Shown: in pieces, positions 27,528 through 35,506 of the stretch
Layout of the letters: every line of letters starts with the position of its first letter
Numbering within the stretch: the first letter of the stretch is position 1
Assembly (NCBI GenBank): GCA_040904925.1
Contig: JBBDSP010000025.1
Span: forward strand, 1-64,000
Direction: 5' to 3'
Length of the DNA stretch: 64,000 nt
Source of the DNA: Gracilimonas sp040904925
Lineage (GTDB): Bacteria > Bacteroidota > Rhodothermia > Balneolales > Balneolaceae
Notes under the pieces: generated by a model
Databases searched by the model: none
Told to the model about the DNA's origin: nothing
The model's input: only the letters and a program-made list of their open reading frames with translations
Program-made: the position numbers and the translations under genes

Positions 27528-28343
27528 TTAATATCCCACGTCAGAGCAATTTATATCCGTAAAATCAGCATTCCAACAATTTCTGTTATTATCATCGTTT
27601 CCTTGCTGATAATATCCGTTTTGCAGAGAAGTATTCCAGTGGACGTAGACGTTAGCATCAATATTACTCCCGCTGTAAGTAACATCAAATAAATCCCCAT
27701 CTTGTACATAGGTATAAGTTACTACATCATCACCATCACCAAAATATTCCGTAGTGGATTCAAAACTATCATCCCCTGATCGCTCCCAGGTAGTTTCCAT
27801 AAATGGAGTTTCATTATTGGTTTCAGGATCAAGACTGTTGAAAGTCCATGATCCGGAGGATCCATCCTTAGCAATTGAGCCTTCTATCATGGTATAATCT
27901 TCAACTGCATTACCCTGGCCATCATCAAAAGACCAGTTCATTTCCCAAACAACATTATCTCCCAGATCTCGAGAAGTTAGTACAATGGAAACAGATTCCC
28001 CTTCGAAACTATAAGAATATTCCCATCTCCATTCCCCATCATTGAACTCCGCTTCATTTTGATTAGCAGAATTGAAGAAAGATGTATAGAATACACCTGA
28101 TGCTGTTATGGATGAAAGCCCTAGTGCACTATAATATGCCTCTGTAAAGTTTCCATAGTTTTCTTGACCTATTATCTGACTATTTTCTTCAAAATATGAA
28201 AGGTCGGCTTCAATATTTTCAAATTCAGGAAATTCAGGTGGCTCTTCATCGTTTGAGGAAGCAGGGTCATCGCCACAAGCCGATAAAAATAAAGCGAAAA
28301 TTACGAGTAGCGAACTTAATTTGATTGTATTTGCGTGTTTCAT
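27528..28343 (-). CDS. Lipoprotein of unknown function
   Basis: 271 residues. The signal sequence ends in a lipobox LSAC (about residues 20-23), followed by an acidic linker (GDDPASSNDEEPPEFPEF). The mature part is beta-rich with repeated aromatic/Asp segments such as WRWEYSYSFEGESVSIVLTS and VWEMNWSFDDG, consistent with a small beta-sandwich or barrel-like lipid-anchored protein. Four Cys are present in total, including a C-terminal NRNCWNADFTDINCSDVGY. No family is recognised. It lies 73 bp downstream of the ECF sigma gene on the same strand. Confidence 0.75.
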   Translation of the reverse strand: MKHANTIKLSSLLVIFALFLSACGDDPASSNDEEPPEFPEFENIEADLSYFEENSQIIGQENYGNFTEAYYSALGLSSITASGVFYTSFFNSANQNEAEFNDGEWRWEYSYSFEGESVSIVLTSRDLGDNVVWEMNWSFDDGQGNAVEDYTMIEGSIAKDGSSGSWTFNSLDPETNNETPFMETTWERSGDDSFESTTEYFGDGDDVVTYTYVQDGDLFDVTYSGSNIDANVYVHWNTSLQNGYYQQGNDDNNRNCWNADFTDINCSDVGY

Positions 28344-28370
28344 GAGTTTAGCATTTTATTGTTAGATATT

Positions 28371-28401
28371 TCAATATATAAATGCGTAAATGAAAGACAA
28401 A
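28371..28401 (-). promoter_or_regulatory. Candidate Bacteroidota-type promoter for the lipoprotein gene
   Basis: On the minus strand TTTG (28398-28401) is followed after exactly 19 bases by TATATTGA (28371-28378), a 6-of-8 match to TAnnTTTG. It would start transcription about 20-25 bp ahead of the ATG. Confidence 0.35.
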
Positions 28402-28416
28402 TAGGGTCACAAAAAA

Positions 28417-29049
28417 TTAAAATTTATCTTTTTTATCTATAAGAGCTTTATATAGAAGCTCCCGTGCTCTAAAGATGTGAGCTTTTACAGTCCCAAGAGG
28501 CAGGTCGAGGACTTCAGCAATTTCCTGATACGATTTTTCTTCCATATGCCGCATCTCTATGACTGCTTTATATTTTTCGGGAAGATCTTCAATGGCCTGC
28601 TGTACGATCTGCTTTCTCTCTTTTTTTATTACCGGCTCATCTGTTAGAAAGCTTTCATCCGGGAGCTGCATCTCCATTTCCCCGTCCTTGGTCTTATATG
28701 GCTGGTTAATGGATAAAGTTTGCAGTTTCTTTTTTCGGAGATAATCTATGGTGTGATTTGTGGCAATGCGATACAACCAAGTAGAAAAAGCATACTCGTT
28801 GCTGTAAGTAGATAGATTATGGAAGGCTTTCATAAAAACTTCCTGCACCAGATCTTCAACCAGCTCTACTTCCTTGATCATTTTTCGGATATGGAAATAC
28901 AGCGGTTTCTGATATTTATCTACTAATTTATTGTAGGAGTCCTCTTTCCCTGCTAATGCTTCAGATACAAATTTATCGTCTTCCAGGCTGCTCGCTGAAG
29001 CATTTTGACGCGGTGAGTTATTTTTGATCTCGGATTTTTCTTCTGACAT
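28417..29049 (-). CDS. ECF-type RNA polymerase sigma-70 factor
   Basis: 210 residues. Region 2 contains VEDLVQEVFMKAFHNLSTY and FSTWLYRIATNHTIDYLRKKK (about 65-110). Region 4 contains EDLPEKYKAVIEMRHMEEKSYQEIAEVLDLPLGTVKAHIFRARELL (about 155-200). This is the layout of the SigE/RpoE-like ECF group. The first 25 residues are a charged extension without motif. No anti-sigma factor is adjacent: a lipoprotein lies downstream and a beta-barrel gene is divergent. The control mechanism is therefore not evident. Confidence 0.93.
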   Translation of the reverse strand: MSEEKSEIKNNSPRQNASASSLEDDKFVSEALAGKEDSYNKLVDKYQKPLYFHIRKMIKEVELVEDLVQEVFMKAFHNLSTYSNEYAFSTWLYRIATNHTIDYLRKKKLQTLSINQPYKTKDGEMEMQLPDESFLTDEPVIKKERKQIVQQAIEDLPEKYKAVIEMRHMEEKSYQEIAEVLDLPLGTVKAHIFRARELLYKALIDKKDKF

Positions 29050-29208
29050 ATCGTAACTGATTCAGCCCCTAAAATACAAAGCCTGGGATAAATGAAAACG
29101 TATATTTTTAATTCTTTTTTTTTATATGAACCTTTTTTCCTACAATTAACGCATTAGTAGTTGAAGCAGGAATGCAACAACAAAAATATCAACTAAATAA
29201 ATAATCAC

Positions 29209-29733
29209 ATGAGAAAATTAATAACATCTATTTTGGTCGCAATATTTTCGGTAATTGCGGTACAAACAGCCCAGGCCCAATTTACAAATATTGGCGTAGG
29301 CTTAATGTATGGTACAGAAATTGAACAACCCGGACTACGAGTTGATGGGGTTTATCAGATTAATGAAGAATTCAGAGCTGTAGCTGATCTTGGTATCTTC
29401 CTGCCTGATAAATATGATACTGGCGGAGGTAATACTACTACTGCAAGTTGGTGGGAATTAAATTTTAATGGAAATTACTTATTCCATAATGATGCTGAGA
29501 CTGGTGTAAAAGCATACGCTTTAGCAGGTTTGAATTATCTAAATTATAAAGTTGAAAGTGAAGGCCAATTTGGCGGAGAGTTTTCAGACAGTGAAGTTGG
29601 ACTAAATATAGGTGCCGGAGCAGAATATGCAATGGACTTTGGTGATCTATTTGGTGAACTGAAATATGTTCTGGGAGACTTCGACCAACTTAATATTGGA
29701 GTTGGAGTACGATTTGGTATTGGTGGAAATTAA
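29209..29733 (+). CDS. Small outer-membrane beta-barrel protein
   Basis: 174 residues with a signal peptide ending at AQAQ (about residue 24). The mature protein consists of alternating strands rich in Gly and aromatic residues, ending in GVGVRFGIGGN, and fits an eight-stranded OmpA/OmpX-like barrel (opacity-type). It is divergent from the ECF sigma factor, with 159 bp between the starts, which makes it a candidate member of that sigma factor's regulon; this is inference. A strong terminator follows. Confidence 0.78.
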   Translation: MRKLITSILVAIFSVIAVQTAQAQFTNIGVGLMYGTEIEQPGLRVDGVYQINEEFRAVADLGIFLPDKYDTGGGNTTTASWWELNFNGNYLFHNDAETGVKAYALAGLNYLNYKVESEGQFGGEFSDSEVGLNIGAGAEYAMDFGDLFGELKYVLGDFDQLNIGVGVRFGIGGN

Positions 29734-29754
29734 GTTCCATTGATCAAGTTTTTT

Positions 29755-29785
29755 AGCGTCATTATTCAATTTGAATGATGACGCT
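29755..29785 (+). terminator. Strong terminator after the small beta-barrel gene
   Basis: A 14-bp stem with one wobble (AGCGTCATTATTCA with TGAATGATGACGCT) and a 3-base loop is followed by seven T on the plus strand. The minus-strand side lacks a T-run, so it mainly serves the barrel gene. Confidence 0.88.
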
Positions 29786-29789
29786 TTTT

Positions 29790-30701
29790 TTATGCCTTTA
29801 AAATAGCACCATGCCTAATTCCACCGATAGAAACAACAAGTTCCTCCAACCCAAATTGTTTCATAAAACCTTCCAGGATCAGCATCCCGGCCATAAAAAT
29901 ATCAGCTCTTCCTTTAAGATAAACCGGATGCTGCTGAAGTATGTTAGCACTTGGATTGGAAGAAAATCTTTCAATAACCACCTGTATATCTTTTAGTGTC
30001 AATCTATATCCATTCAGTTTTTCAGGTTGATACTCTTTCAAGTTTAAAGTAATGCCTGCCAGCGTGGTTACCGTTCCGGCAACACCAACGGCTTTCTGAT
30101 TTGAGGTTTTACTGAAGGTCCTGCTATTGAATAATCGTGAAACCTCATTTCTGCAATCCAATATCTGCTTTGCAGTTGGTGGGTCTTGATGCAAAAAACG
30201 CTCTGTAAATCGAACAGAGCCCATATCATATGAATGCGCATCCAATACAGAGTTTTCCTTCATCTGAGCTACTTCAGTACTGCCCCCACCTATATCTAAA
30301 ATCAGTACTTCTCTGTCCCCCATTTCCTCTAAGACTGATAACGCCCCTGCAGCGGTCCACTCGGCTTCTTCTTTACCCGAAAGCAATCGTATATCAAAAC
30401 CGGTTTCACCTTTTATCTTGCGGATGAATTCTTCGCGGTTTTTTGCATCCCGTACTGCGCTTGTTGCCGTTACAGTAATGGATTCAACGTTAGAAAAATC
30501 ATTTGTAATGATCTTCCTGTATTCCTTTAATGCCGATATTACCCTTTCAGTTGCAGCTTCATTGATATTTTTGTCAGCATCCACTCCCTTACCAAGACGG
30601 GGGACTCTGTGTTCTTCATGGATCGGCTTGATAACACCATTTTCAAGTTCTGCGATGAGTAAAAGAACCGTATTGGTTCCTATATCAATGGCCGCTTTCA
30701 T
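29790..30701 (-). CDS. Ppx/GppA-family exopolyphosphatase / pppGpp phosphatase
   Basis: 303 residues. The ASKHA-fold signatures are present: an N-terminal AIDIGTNTVLLLIAE phosphate loop, TATSAVRDAKNREEF, LSGKEEAEWTAAGAL, LDIGGGSTEV and VGVAGTVTTLAGI. The protein lacks the C-terminal HD-like domain of the long E. coli Ppx, as is common for the short form. These enzymes hydrolyse polyphosphate or the terminal phosphate of pppGpp; which applies here cannot be decided. The start overlaps the end of prmA by 4 bases; it is the last gene of a six-gene operon. Confidence 0.88.
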   Translation of the reverse strand: MKAAIDIGTNTVLLLIAELENGVIKPIHEEHRVPRLGKGVDADKNINEAATERVISALKEYRKIITNDFSNVESITVTATSAVRDAKNREEFIRKIKGETGFDIRLLSGKEEAEWTAAGALSVLEEMGDREVLILDIGGGSTEVAQMKENSVLDAHSYDMGSVRFTERFLHQDPPTAKQILDCRNEVSRLFNSRTFSKTSNQKAVGVAGTVTTLAGITLNLKEYQPEKLNGYRLTLKDIQVVIERFSSNPSANILQQHPVYLKGRADIFMAGMLILEGFMKQFGLEELVVSIGGIRHGAILKA

Positions 30702-31534
30702 GATTCAAATAATATAGCGATCCACTCTTTATACTTGCGGGTATCAACATGGCGAAGTTCTTTGACTGAAGGCTGATCCAGTATCACATATTCATCCTCT
30801 TCTAATAATCCTGATAACAAAAGCTTGCCACCTTCTTTGAGATGTTCAAGCAGCTCAGGCATCAATTCGATCAGCGCATTACGATTAATATTAGCGAGGA
30901 TCACATCATATTTTTCGCCCTCAGGAATCACTTCCGTTGAACCCAATTTCACTTCAAAATTTTCAACCTCGTTAAGTAAGATATTTTCACGGGCATTGGT
31001 CTCACTCCATTCATCAATATCAAAGCCAAAAGCCAAATTTGCTCCTAATTTTAGCGCGGCGATCGCAAGAATACCGGTACCGGTTCCTGCATCTAACACC
31101 TTATCTCCTTCCTCTATAACTTCCGGCATCCATTCAAGCATAACCCGGGTGGTAGCATGATATCCGGTTCCAAAGGCCATCTTGGGATCGATCATCAATT
31201 CAAATTTATCCCCAAGATCTCCTGCAAATTCACTCCAAGTGGGGTGCACATAAAATTTCCCGATGGTCTGAGGCTTTATGGTTCGCTCCCACTCCTCATT
31301 CCAGTTTTGCGGAGCGATGATCTTCTCACTCAGAATTACCGTACCTAAGCCAAAAGTCATAAGTTTCTGCTCGATCTCTTCTCTCTTGGAATCATCAAAA
31401 CGATTAGTTGGGATCGTGGCTACCAATACATCATCCTCTTGCTCAAAACCTTCAAAATCCAGATCAAAAAGCTCTGCGATCATGAGTTCATGAAAATCAT
31501 CTTTGAGTGATATGCGAAGCTCTACATATTCCAT
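30698..31534 (-). CDS. prmA: Ribosomal protein L11 methyltransferase
   Basis: 278 residues. PrmA trimethylates ribosomal protein L11. The sequence shows the family N-terminal region (EYVELRISLKDDFHELMIAELFDLDFEGFEQED), WNEEWERTIKPQTIGKFYVHPTW, DPKMAFGTGYHATTRVMLEWM, SAM motif I LDAGTGTGILAIAALKLGA and the catalytic-domain motif VILANINRNALIEL. The length is slightly short but complete. One-base and four-base overlaps with the neighbours on each side indicate tight co-transcription. Confidence 0.93.
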   Translation of the reverse strand: MEYVELRISLKDDFHELMIAELFDLDFEGFEQEDDVLVATIPTNRFDDSKREEIEQKLMTFGLGTVILSEKIIAPQNWNEEWERTIKPQTIGKFYVHPTWSEFAGDLGDKFELMIDPKMAFGTGYHATTRVMLEWMPEVIEEGDKVLDAGTGTGILAIAALKLGANLAFGFDIDEWSETNARENILLNEVENFEVKLGSTEVIPEGEKYDVILANINRNALIELMPELLEHLKEGGKLLLSGLLEEDEYVILDQPSVKELRHVDTRKYKEWIAILFES

Positions 31535-32496
31535 TATAACCGATTATAAATAAGTTCAGCCATAACTTCACCAACGACTTGCAGGGTTTCTTTACTAATG
31601 ATACCCATATTATCAGCGTGCGTATGCCAATAATGGGCAAACTCCGCGTTGCCGCGATCCGTACGACTGTGATTTATAATATTAATAATGGGAATTCCGG
31701 CTTGTTCATTCACTATTACATGATCGTCTGAAACTGCAGCTCCTTGTTCATTTAAGAAATAATTATCATATCCCTTCTCTCCGGCAATACTCCAAACTTC
31801 ATCCACCAGATTTGGAGCATAGCTGACTGAATATTGTTCTTTCGGAAATTGAGCTCCTTCAGCTCCCACCATGTCAAGTAAGATCCCAAATCGGGGATTG
31901 TAACCCGGAACCGGTGGATTATTTGACCAATATCTTGATCCTAAAAAGTACTTTTCCAAACTGCCTGATTCTCCATAGTCTTCCCCATCAAATAAAACGA
32001 TATCAACTCCAATAGGCGGGGGATTATCTTTGAACATCCGGGCAAGTTCCAGTAATACTGCTACTCCGCTTCCACCATCATCCGCCCCAAGAATTCCTTC
32101 TTCTTTTCGGGTAGAATCCATATCAGCCCTGGGACGGCTATCCCAGTGCGCACTTAACATGATCCTATCCGGTGATGTTAAATTAAAAGCAGCGATCACA
32201 TTTCCAAGTTCAAGAGTTTCATCATACCCTTCAGCCTGAAATCTCTGCACAAAAACGGCATTAGATCCGGCATAGATATGGAGCTTATCTTCAAAATAAG
32301 CCATTGCCTCTCGGTGGGCTTCTGAATTGGGCACCCGCGGTCCCAGATCAACTTGCTGCTGAACAAAATGGTACGCTGAGTCAGAATTAAAGGCAGGAAC
32401 TTCTCTTCCCTTTTCGGTGAATTTCAATCCCGGTGCTTCAGAATCTGAACATCCATAAAAAAGAATTATTAGGGATAGGAGTAAACATTTATTCAT
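31534..32496 (-). CDS. M28-family zinc peptidase lipoprotein (glutaminyl cyclase-like)
   Basis: 320 residues from ATG 32496, chosen because it begins a clean lipoprotein signal (MNKCLLLSLIILFYGC, lipobox at 13-16). The open frame extends 40 codons further but overlaps the SDR gene. The M28 zinc site is visible as LSAHWDSRP (H, D), LGADDGGSGVAVLLE (D), FDGEDYGE (E/D) and DHVIVNEQAGIP (D and partners), and the late HYWHTHADNM (H). The form resembles bacterial glutaminyl-peptide cyclotransferase-like M28 proteins of Bacteroidota, which modify N-terminal Gln; general aminopeptidase activity is also possible. It overlaps the SDR gene by 8 bases. Confidence 0.87.
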   Translation of the reverse strand: MNKCLLLSLIILFYGCSDSEAPGLKFTEKGREVPAFNSDSAYHFVQQQVDLGPRVPNSEAHREAMAYFEDKLHIYAGSNAVFVQRFQAEGYDETLELGNVIAAFNLTSPDRIMLSAHWDSRPRADMDSTRKEEGILGADDGGSGVAVLLELARMFKDNPPPIGVDIVLFDGEDYGESGSLEKYFLGSRYWSNNPPVPGYNPRFGILLDMVGAEGAQFPKEQYSVSYAPNLVDEVWSIAGEKGYDNYFLNEQGAAVSDDHVIVNEQAGIPIINIINHSRTDRGNAEFAHYWHTHADNMGIISKETLQVVGEVMAELIYNRL

Positions 32497-33253
32497 TTCT
32501 GTGTACCATAGTTGCTGAAGATTGAGCGACCGGATAAATGATCGTGTCCATAATATTAACATGAGCAGGACGATTTGCCACGAAAACAATAATCTCAGCA
32601 ATATCCTGAGCAACAAGCGGCTTCATTCCTTTATAAACTTTTGTAGCTTTTTCTTTATCTCCTTTGAAGCGTACTTCACTGAATTCCGTCTCCACTAGTC
32701 CTGGCGAAACCATGCTTACCCGAACTTCGGTTCCATGAAGATCTTTCTTTGTAGCTTCTGTGATGGCTTTGACTGCGTGCTTTGTAGCAGAATAAACCAC
32801 TCCGCCCGCATACGATTCATGTCCTGCCGTTGAACCAACATTTATTATATGCCCGGTATTCCGTTCCTTCATCTGGGGTGAAATAAGACGAGACAAATAC
32901 AACAGTCCTTTTATATTGGTATCTATCATGGTGTTCCAGTCGTCAAAATCGGCTTCGTAAACCGGATCGGTTCCTTTGGCGAGACCGGCATTGTTCACTA
33001 AAATATCAACCGGTTTAGATAGAGACTCAATAAATTCCCTGCAAGCTTCAGCATTCTGTATATCAAAAGCAGCAATTTGAGCTGAGACATTCAATCGATC
33101 CTCAAAATCCTTTTTGATCTCTTCCAGCCGTTCTTTGCGGCGGCCGGTAAGTATCAGATCAACTCCTTCCTCTCCTAAAAGTTCTGCCGTCTTATATCCA
33201 ATTCCGGCAGTGGCTCCTGTTATAATTGCTGATTTACCTTTGAGCCTGTTCAT
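32489..33253 (-). CDS. Short-chain dehydrogenase/reductase (SDR)
   Basis: 254 residues, a classical SDR. It has the NADP-binding TGATAGIG (about residues 12-19), a basic TGRRKERL after beta-2, NNAGLAKG, and the catalytic triad S (NVGSTAGHES), Y and K (YSATKHAVKAI), then VSMVSPGLVETEF. It resembles the YdfG/serine-3-dehydrogenase group (3-hydroxy acid dehydrogenase-like), including KPLVAQDIAEIIVFVANRPAHVNI. The substrate is probably a small hydroxy acid, but this is not proven. It lies 12 bp after gatA and overlaps the peptidase gene. Confidence 0.88.
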   Translation of the reverse strand: MNRLKGKSAIITGATAGIGYKTAELLGEEGVDLILTGRRKERLEEIKKDFEDRLNVSAQIAAFDIQNAEACREFIESLSKPVDILVNNAGLAKGTDPVYEADFDDWNTMIDTNIKGLLYLSRLISPQMKERNTGHIINVGSTAGHESYAGGVVYSATKHAVKAITEATKKDLHGTEVRVSMVSPGLVETEFSEVRFKGDKEKATKVYKGMKPLVAQDIAEIIVFVANRPAHVNIMDTIIYPVAQSSATMVHRNE

Positions 33254-33265
33254 AAGAAAAGAGTT

Positions 33266-34792
33266 TTAGGTTTCTTGAAGTTCTACAAGTCTTCCTGCAT
33301 TCAGGACTTTAGTTTCCTGAAAGCTATCTGCTACAAATTGAATTCCATAAGGCATTCCATCGCTGTGAGTACCGGCAGGAACGCTGATTCCACAAATACC
33401 CGCTAAGTTTGCACTAATGGTGTATACATCGTTCAGGTACATTTGGATCGGATCGTCCAGTTTTGCACCGAGATCGAAAGCAGTTGTCGGCGCGGTGGGA
33501 CTTACGATCACATCCACTTTTTCAAACGCTTTTTTATAATCTTCCTGAATTAAGCGGCGGACCTTTTGGGCCTTCCCATAATAGGCATCATAATAACCGG
33601 CACTCAATACATAAGTACCAAGCATAATCCTGCGTTTTACTTCATCGCCAAATCCTTCGGTACGTGACTTCTTATACAGACGAATAAGCGGGGAATCGAG
33701 TTTGGCGAGTTTTTCCTGAACCGCAATTTTAGTATCACCTTCAGCGATCTCAAATTGTTCTTTCAGAGCCCTCTCCTCTTGCTTCAATTCATCCAGCATT
33801 TCGTCCTTATCCGCGCGATGTCCATATCGGATTCCATCATAGCGGGCCAGATTACTGGAAGCCTCAGCAGTAGCTAAAATGTAATAGGTGGCTATGCCGT
33901 ATTTTGCATGAGGCAATTCAACCGGCACTAATTCAGCACCATCTGCCTCAAGATTTGCCAGGATCTTATTGACACCTGCTTTGATCTCCTCATCAAGACC
34001 TTCCCCAAAAAACTCTTCCGGCACACCGATCTTGATCTTTTTATCAGGCTGTTGAACCGCCGATATATAATCAGCTTTAGACTTTTTTGAAGACGTATTA
34101 TCGCGCTCATCAAATCCAGCAATAACATCCAAAATACGTGCAGTATCCTCTACAGAATTAGCCAGGGGGCCAATACAATCAAATGAAGAAGCAAATGCCA
34201 CCAATCCATAGCGAGAAACTCTGCCATAAGTAGGCTTCAATCCTACCACTCCGCAATAGGAAGCGGGCTGACGTATCGAACCTCCGGTATCCGAACCAAG
34301 AGTTACCATGGCCATATCGGATGCTACGGCAGCGGCACTTCCACCCGAAGAACCACCGGGTACTTTCTTTTGGTTATGGGGATTTTTTACCGGGCCATAA
34401 TTGCTGAATTCATTGGCAGAACCCATGGCAAATTCATCCATGTTTAGCCGGCCTATAAAAATTGCATCTTCAGCTTTCAGCCGTTCAATTACTGTAGCAT
34501 CATACACACTTTCGAAGTTGTCAAGTATCTTTGACGCACAGGTTAACTTCTTTCCTCGCTCAGAAATCACATCCTTGATCCCTATAACCACTCCGGCAAG
34601 CTTACCGGAAGTACCATTATCGATCTTTTTCTGGACCACTTCGGCACGGGTTAAAGCGGCTTCAAAATCGGTATCAACATAAGCATTGATACCTGCGTTT
34701 TTGGCCTTAATCTGCTCGATATAATGCTCTACAATTTCACGAATTTTAGTTTCTCCAGATAAGACTTTATTGCGAGTCTCAGAAATAGTCAT
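33266..34792 (-). CDS. gatA: Aspartyl/glutamyl-tRNA amidotransferase subunit A
   Basis: 508 residues from ATG 34792 (a TTG lies three codons upstream). The amidase-signature triad is present: Lys in VVIGIKDVI, the cis-Ser in GSDTGGSIRQPA and the nucleophile Ser in the same GSDTGGS loop, with PGGSSGGSAAAVA ahead of it. GatA releases ammonia from glutamine so that GatB can convert Glu-tRNA(Gln) or Asp-tRNA(Asn); gatB and gatC are not in this window. It sits between tatA and the SDR gene in one operon, with short gaps (17 and 12 bp). Confidence 0.95.
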   Translation of the reverse strand: MTISETRNKVLSGETKIREIVEHYIEQIKAKNAGINAYVDTDFEAALTRAEVVQKKIDNGTSGKLAGVVIGIKDVISERGKKLTCASKILDNFESVYDATVIERLKAEDAIFIGRLNMDEFAMGSANEFSNYGPVKNPHNQKKVPGGSSGGSAAAVASDMAMVTLGSDTGGSIRQPASYCGVVGLKPTYGRVSRYGLVAFASSFDCIGPLANSVEDTARILDVIAGFDERDNTSSKKSKADYISAVQQPDKKIKIGVPEEFFGEGLDEEIKAGVNKILANLEADGAELVPVELPHAKYGIATYYILATAEASSNLARYDGIRYGHRADKDEMLDELKQEERALKEQFEIAEGDTKIAVQEKLAKLDSPLIRLYKKSRTEGFGDEVKRRIMLGTYVLSAGYYDAYYGKAQKVRRLIQEDYKKAFEKVDVIVSPTAPTTAFDLGAKLDDPIQMYLNDVYTISANLAGICGISVPAGTHSDGMPYGIQFVADSFQETKVLNAGRLVELQET

Positions 34793-34809
34793 GTAGTTCA
34801 AATCTGCTT

Positions 34810-35028
34810 TTATTTGCTCTTTGATGTGGTTTCTTCGTGATTTGCGGCATCATTGATGTCACGGGAACTGTCTTCAATTTCTTTCTTTATATCTTTAGAA
34901 GCCTGACGGAATTCCTTGATTCCCTGGCCTAAGCCCCGGGCTAATTCAGGAATTCTTTTTGCTCCAAATAATACAAGCACCATGATGGCGATGATCAGAA
35001 TTTCAGGGGCACCTAAACTATTAAACAT
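34810..35028 (-). CDS. tatA: Twin-arginine translocase subunit TatA/TatE
   Basis: 72 residues from ATG 35028, which gives the canonical start MFNSLGAPEILIIAIMVLVLFGAKRIPELARGLGQG: one short membrane helix, the FG hinge, then an amphipathic helix and a charged tail (KDIKKEIEDSSRD). The open frame runs 25 codons further upstream, but that part is not TatA-like. TatA oligomers form the passage for folded proteins together with TatC; tatC lies about 25 kb away, at 60396-61232. It is the first gene of the tatA-gatA-SDR-M28-prmA-ppx operon. Confidence 0.93.
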   Translation of the reverse strand: MFNSLGAPEILIIAIMVLVLFGAKRIPELARGLGQGIKEFRQASKDIKKEIEDSSRDINDAANHEETTSKSK

Positions 35029-35180
35029 AAAAATAATCCTCTTAGGATTTAGTTGATGTATTTGTGCGAAGATAACAATATTTTCGGCACGAATTTGGAA
35101 CAAAAATTTTATTTATTCACTTGTGTTTTAATGTCACATGTGTTTATTACACTCATTCATTTTAAAATAATTACATAACT

Positions 35181-35435
35181 ATGATTTGGACTGTTGAATT
35201 AGCCGCAGCTTTAGATGACGCCCCCTTCCCGGCAACCCGAGAAGAACTTATTGAGTGGGCAGAGCGTAATGGCCTGCCTAACCAGGTGATCGTAAACCTG
35301 GAAGAGCTTGAAGAGATCGAACAGGGTGAAGAACCCGTATATGAAGGTATAGAAGATATCTGGCCTGACTACATCCGTAAAGAAGACTTTTTCCACAACG
35401 AAGAAGACGAAGGCTTCGATTACGACGACGTTTAA
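35181..35435 (+). CDS. DUF2795-family small acidic protein
   Basis: 84 residues. The core AALDDAPFPATREELIEWAERNGLPNQVIVNLEEL matches the DUF2795 pattern, in which a short helical domain carries a conserved FPA.KEEL..YA..NG motif. The C-terminal half is very acidic (EDFFHNEEDEGFDYDDV). Its function is unknown. It is divergent from tatA, with 152 bp between the starts, and is followed by a hairpin. Confidence 0.85.
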   Translation: MIWTVELAAALDDAPFPATREELIEWAERNGLPNQVIVNLEELEEIEQGEEPVYEGIEDIWPDYIRKEDFFHNEEDEGFDYDDV

Positions 35436-35460
35436 TTAATAAACCCCTTATCAGAGGCAG

Positions 35461-35490
35461 CGGCTCTGCTTATATCTATTTAAGCAGCCG
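35461..35490 (+). terminator. Hairpin with T-run between the DUF2795 gene and the Omp85 gene
   Basis: A CTGCTTA/TAAGCAG stem, extended by CGG/CCG past a 2-base bulge, is followed by TTTTT. It ends only 16 bp before the TTG start of the Omp85 gene, so it may be either a terminator of the small gene or a leader hairpin. Confidence 0.7.
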
Positions 35491-35506
35491 TTTTTCTGTA
35501 ATATCC

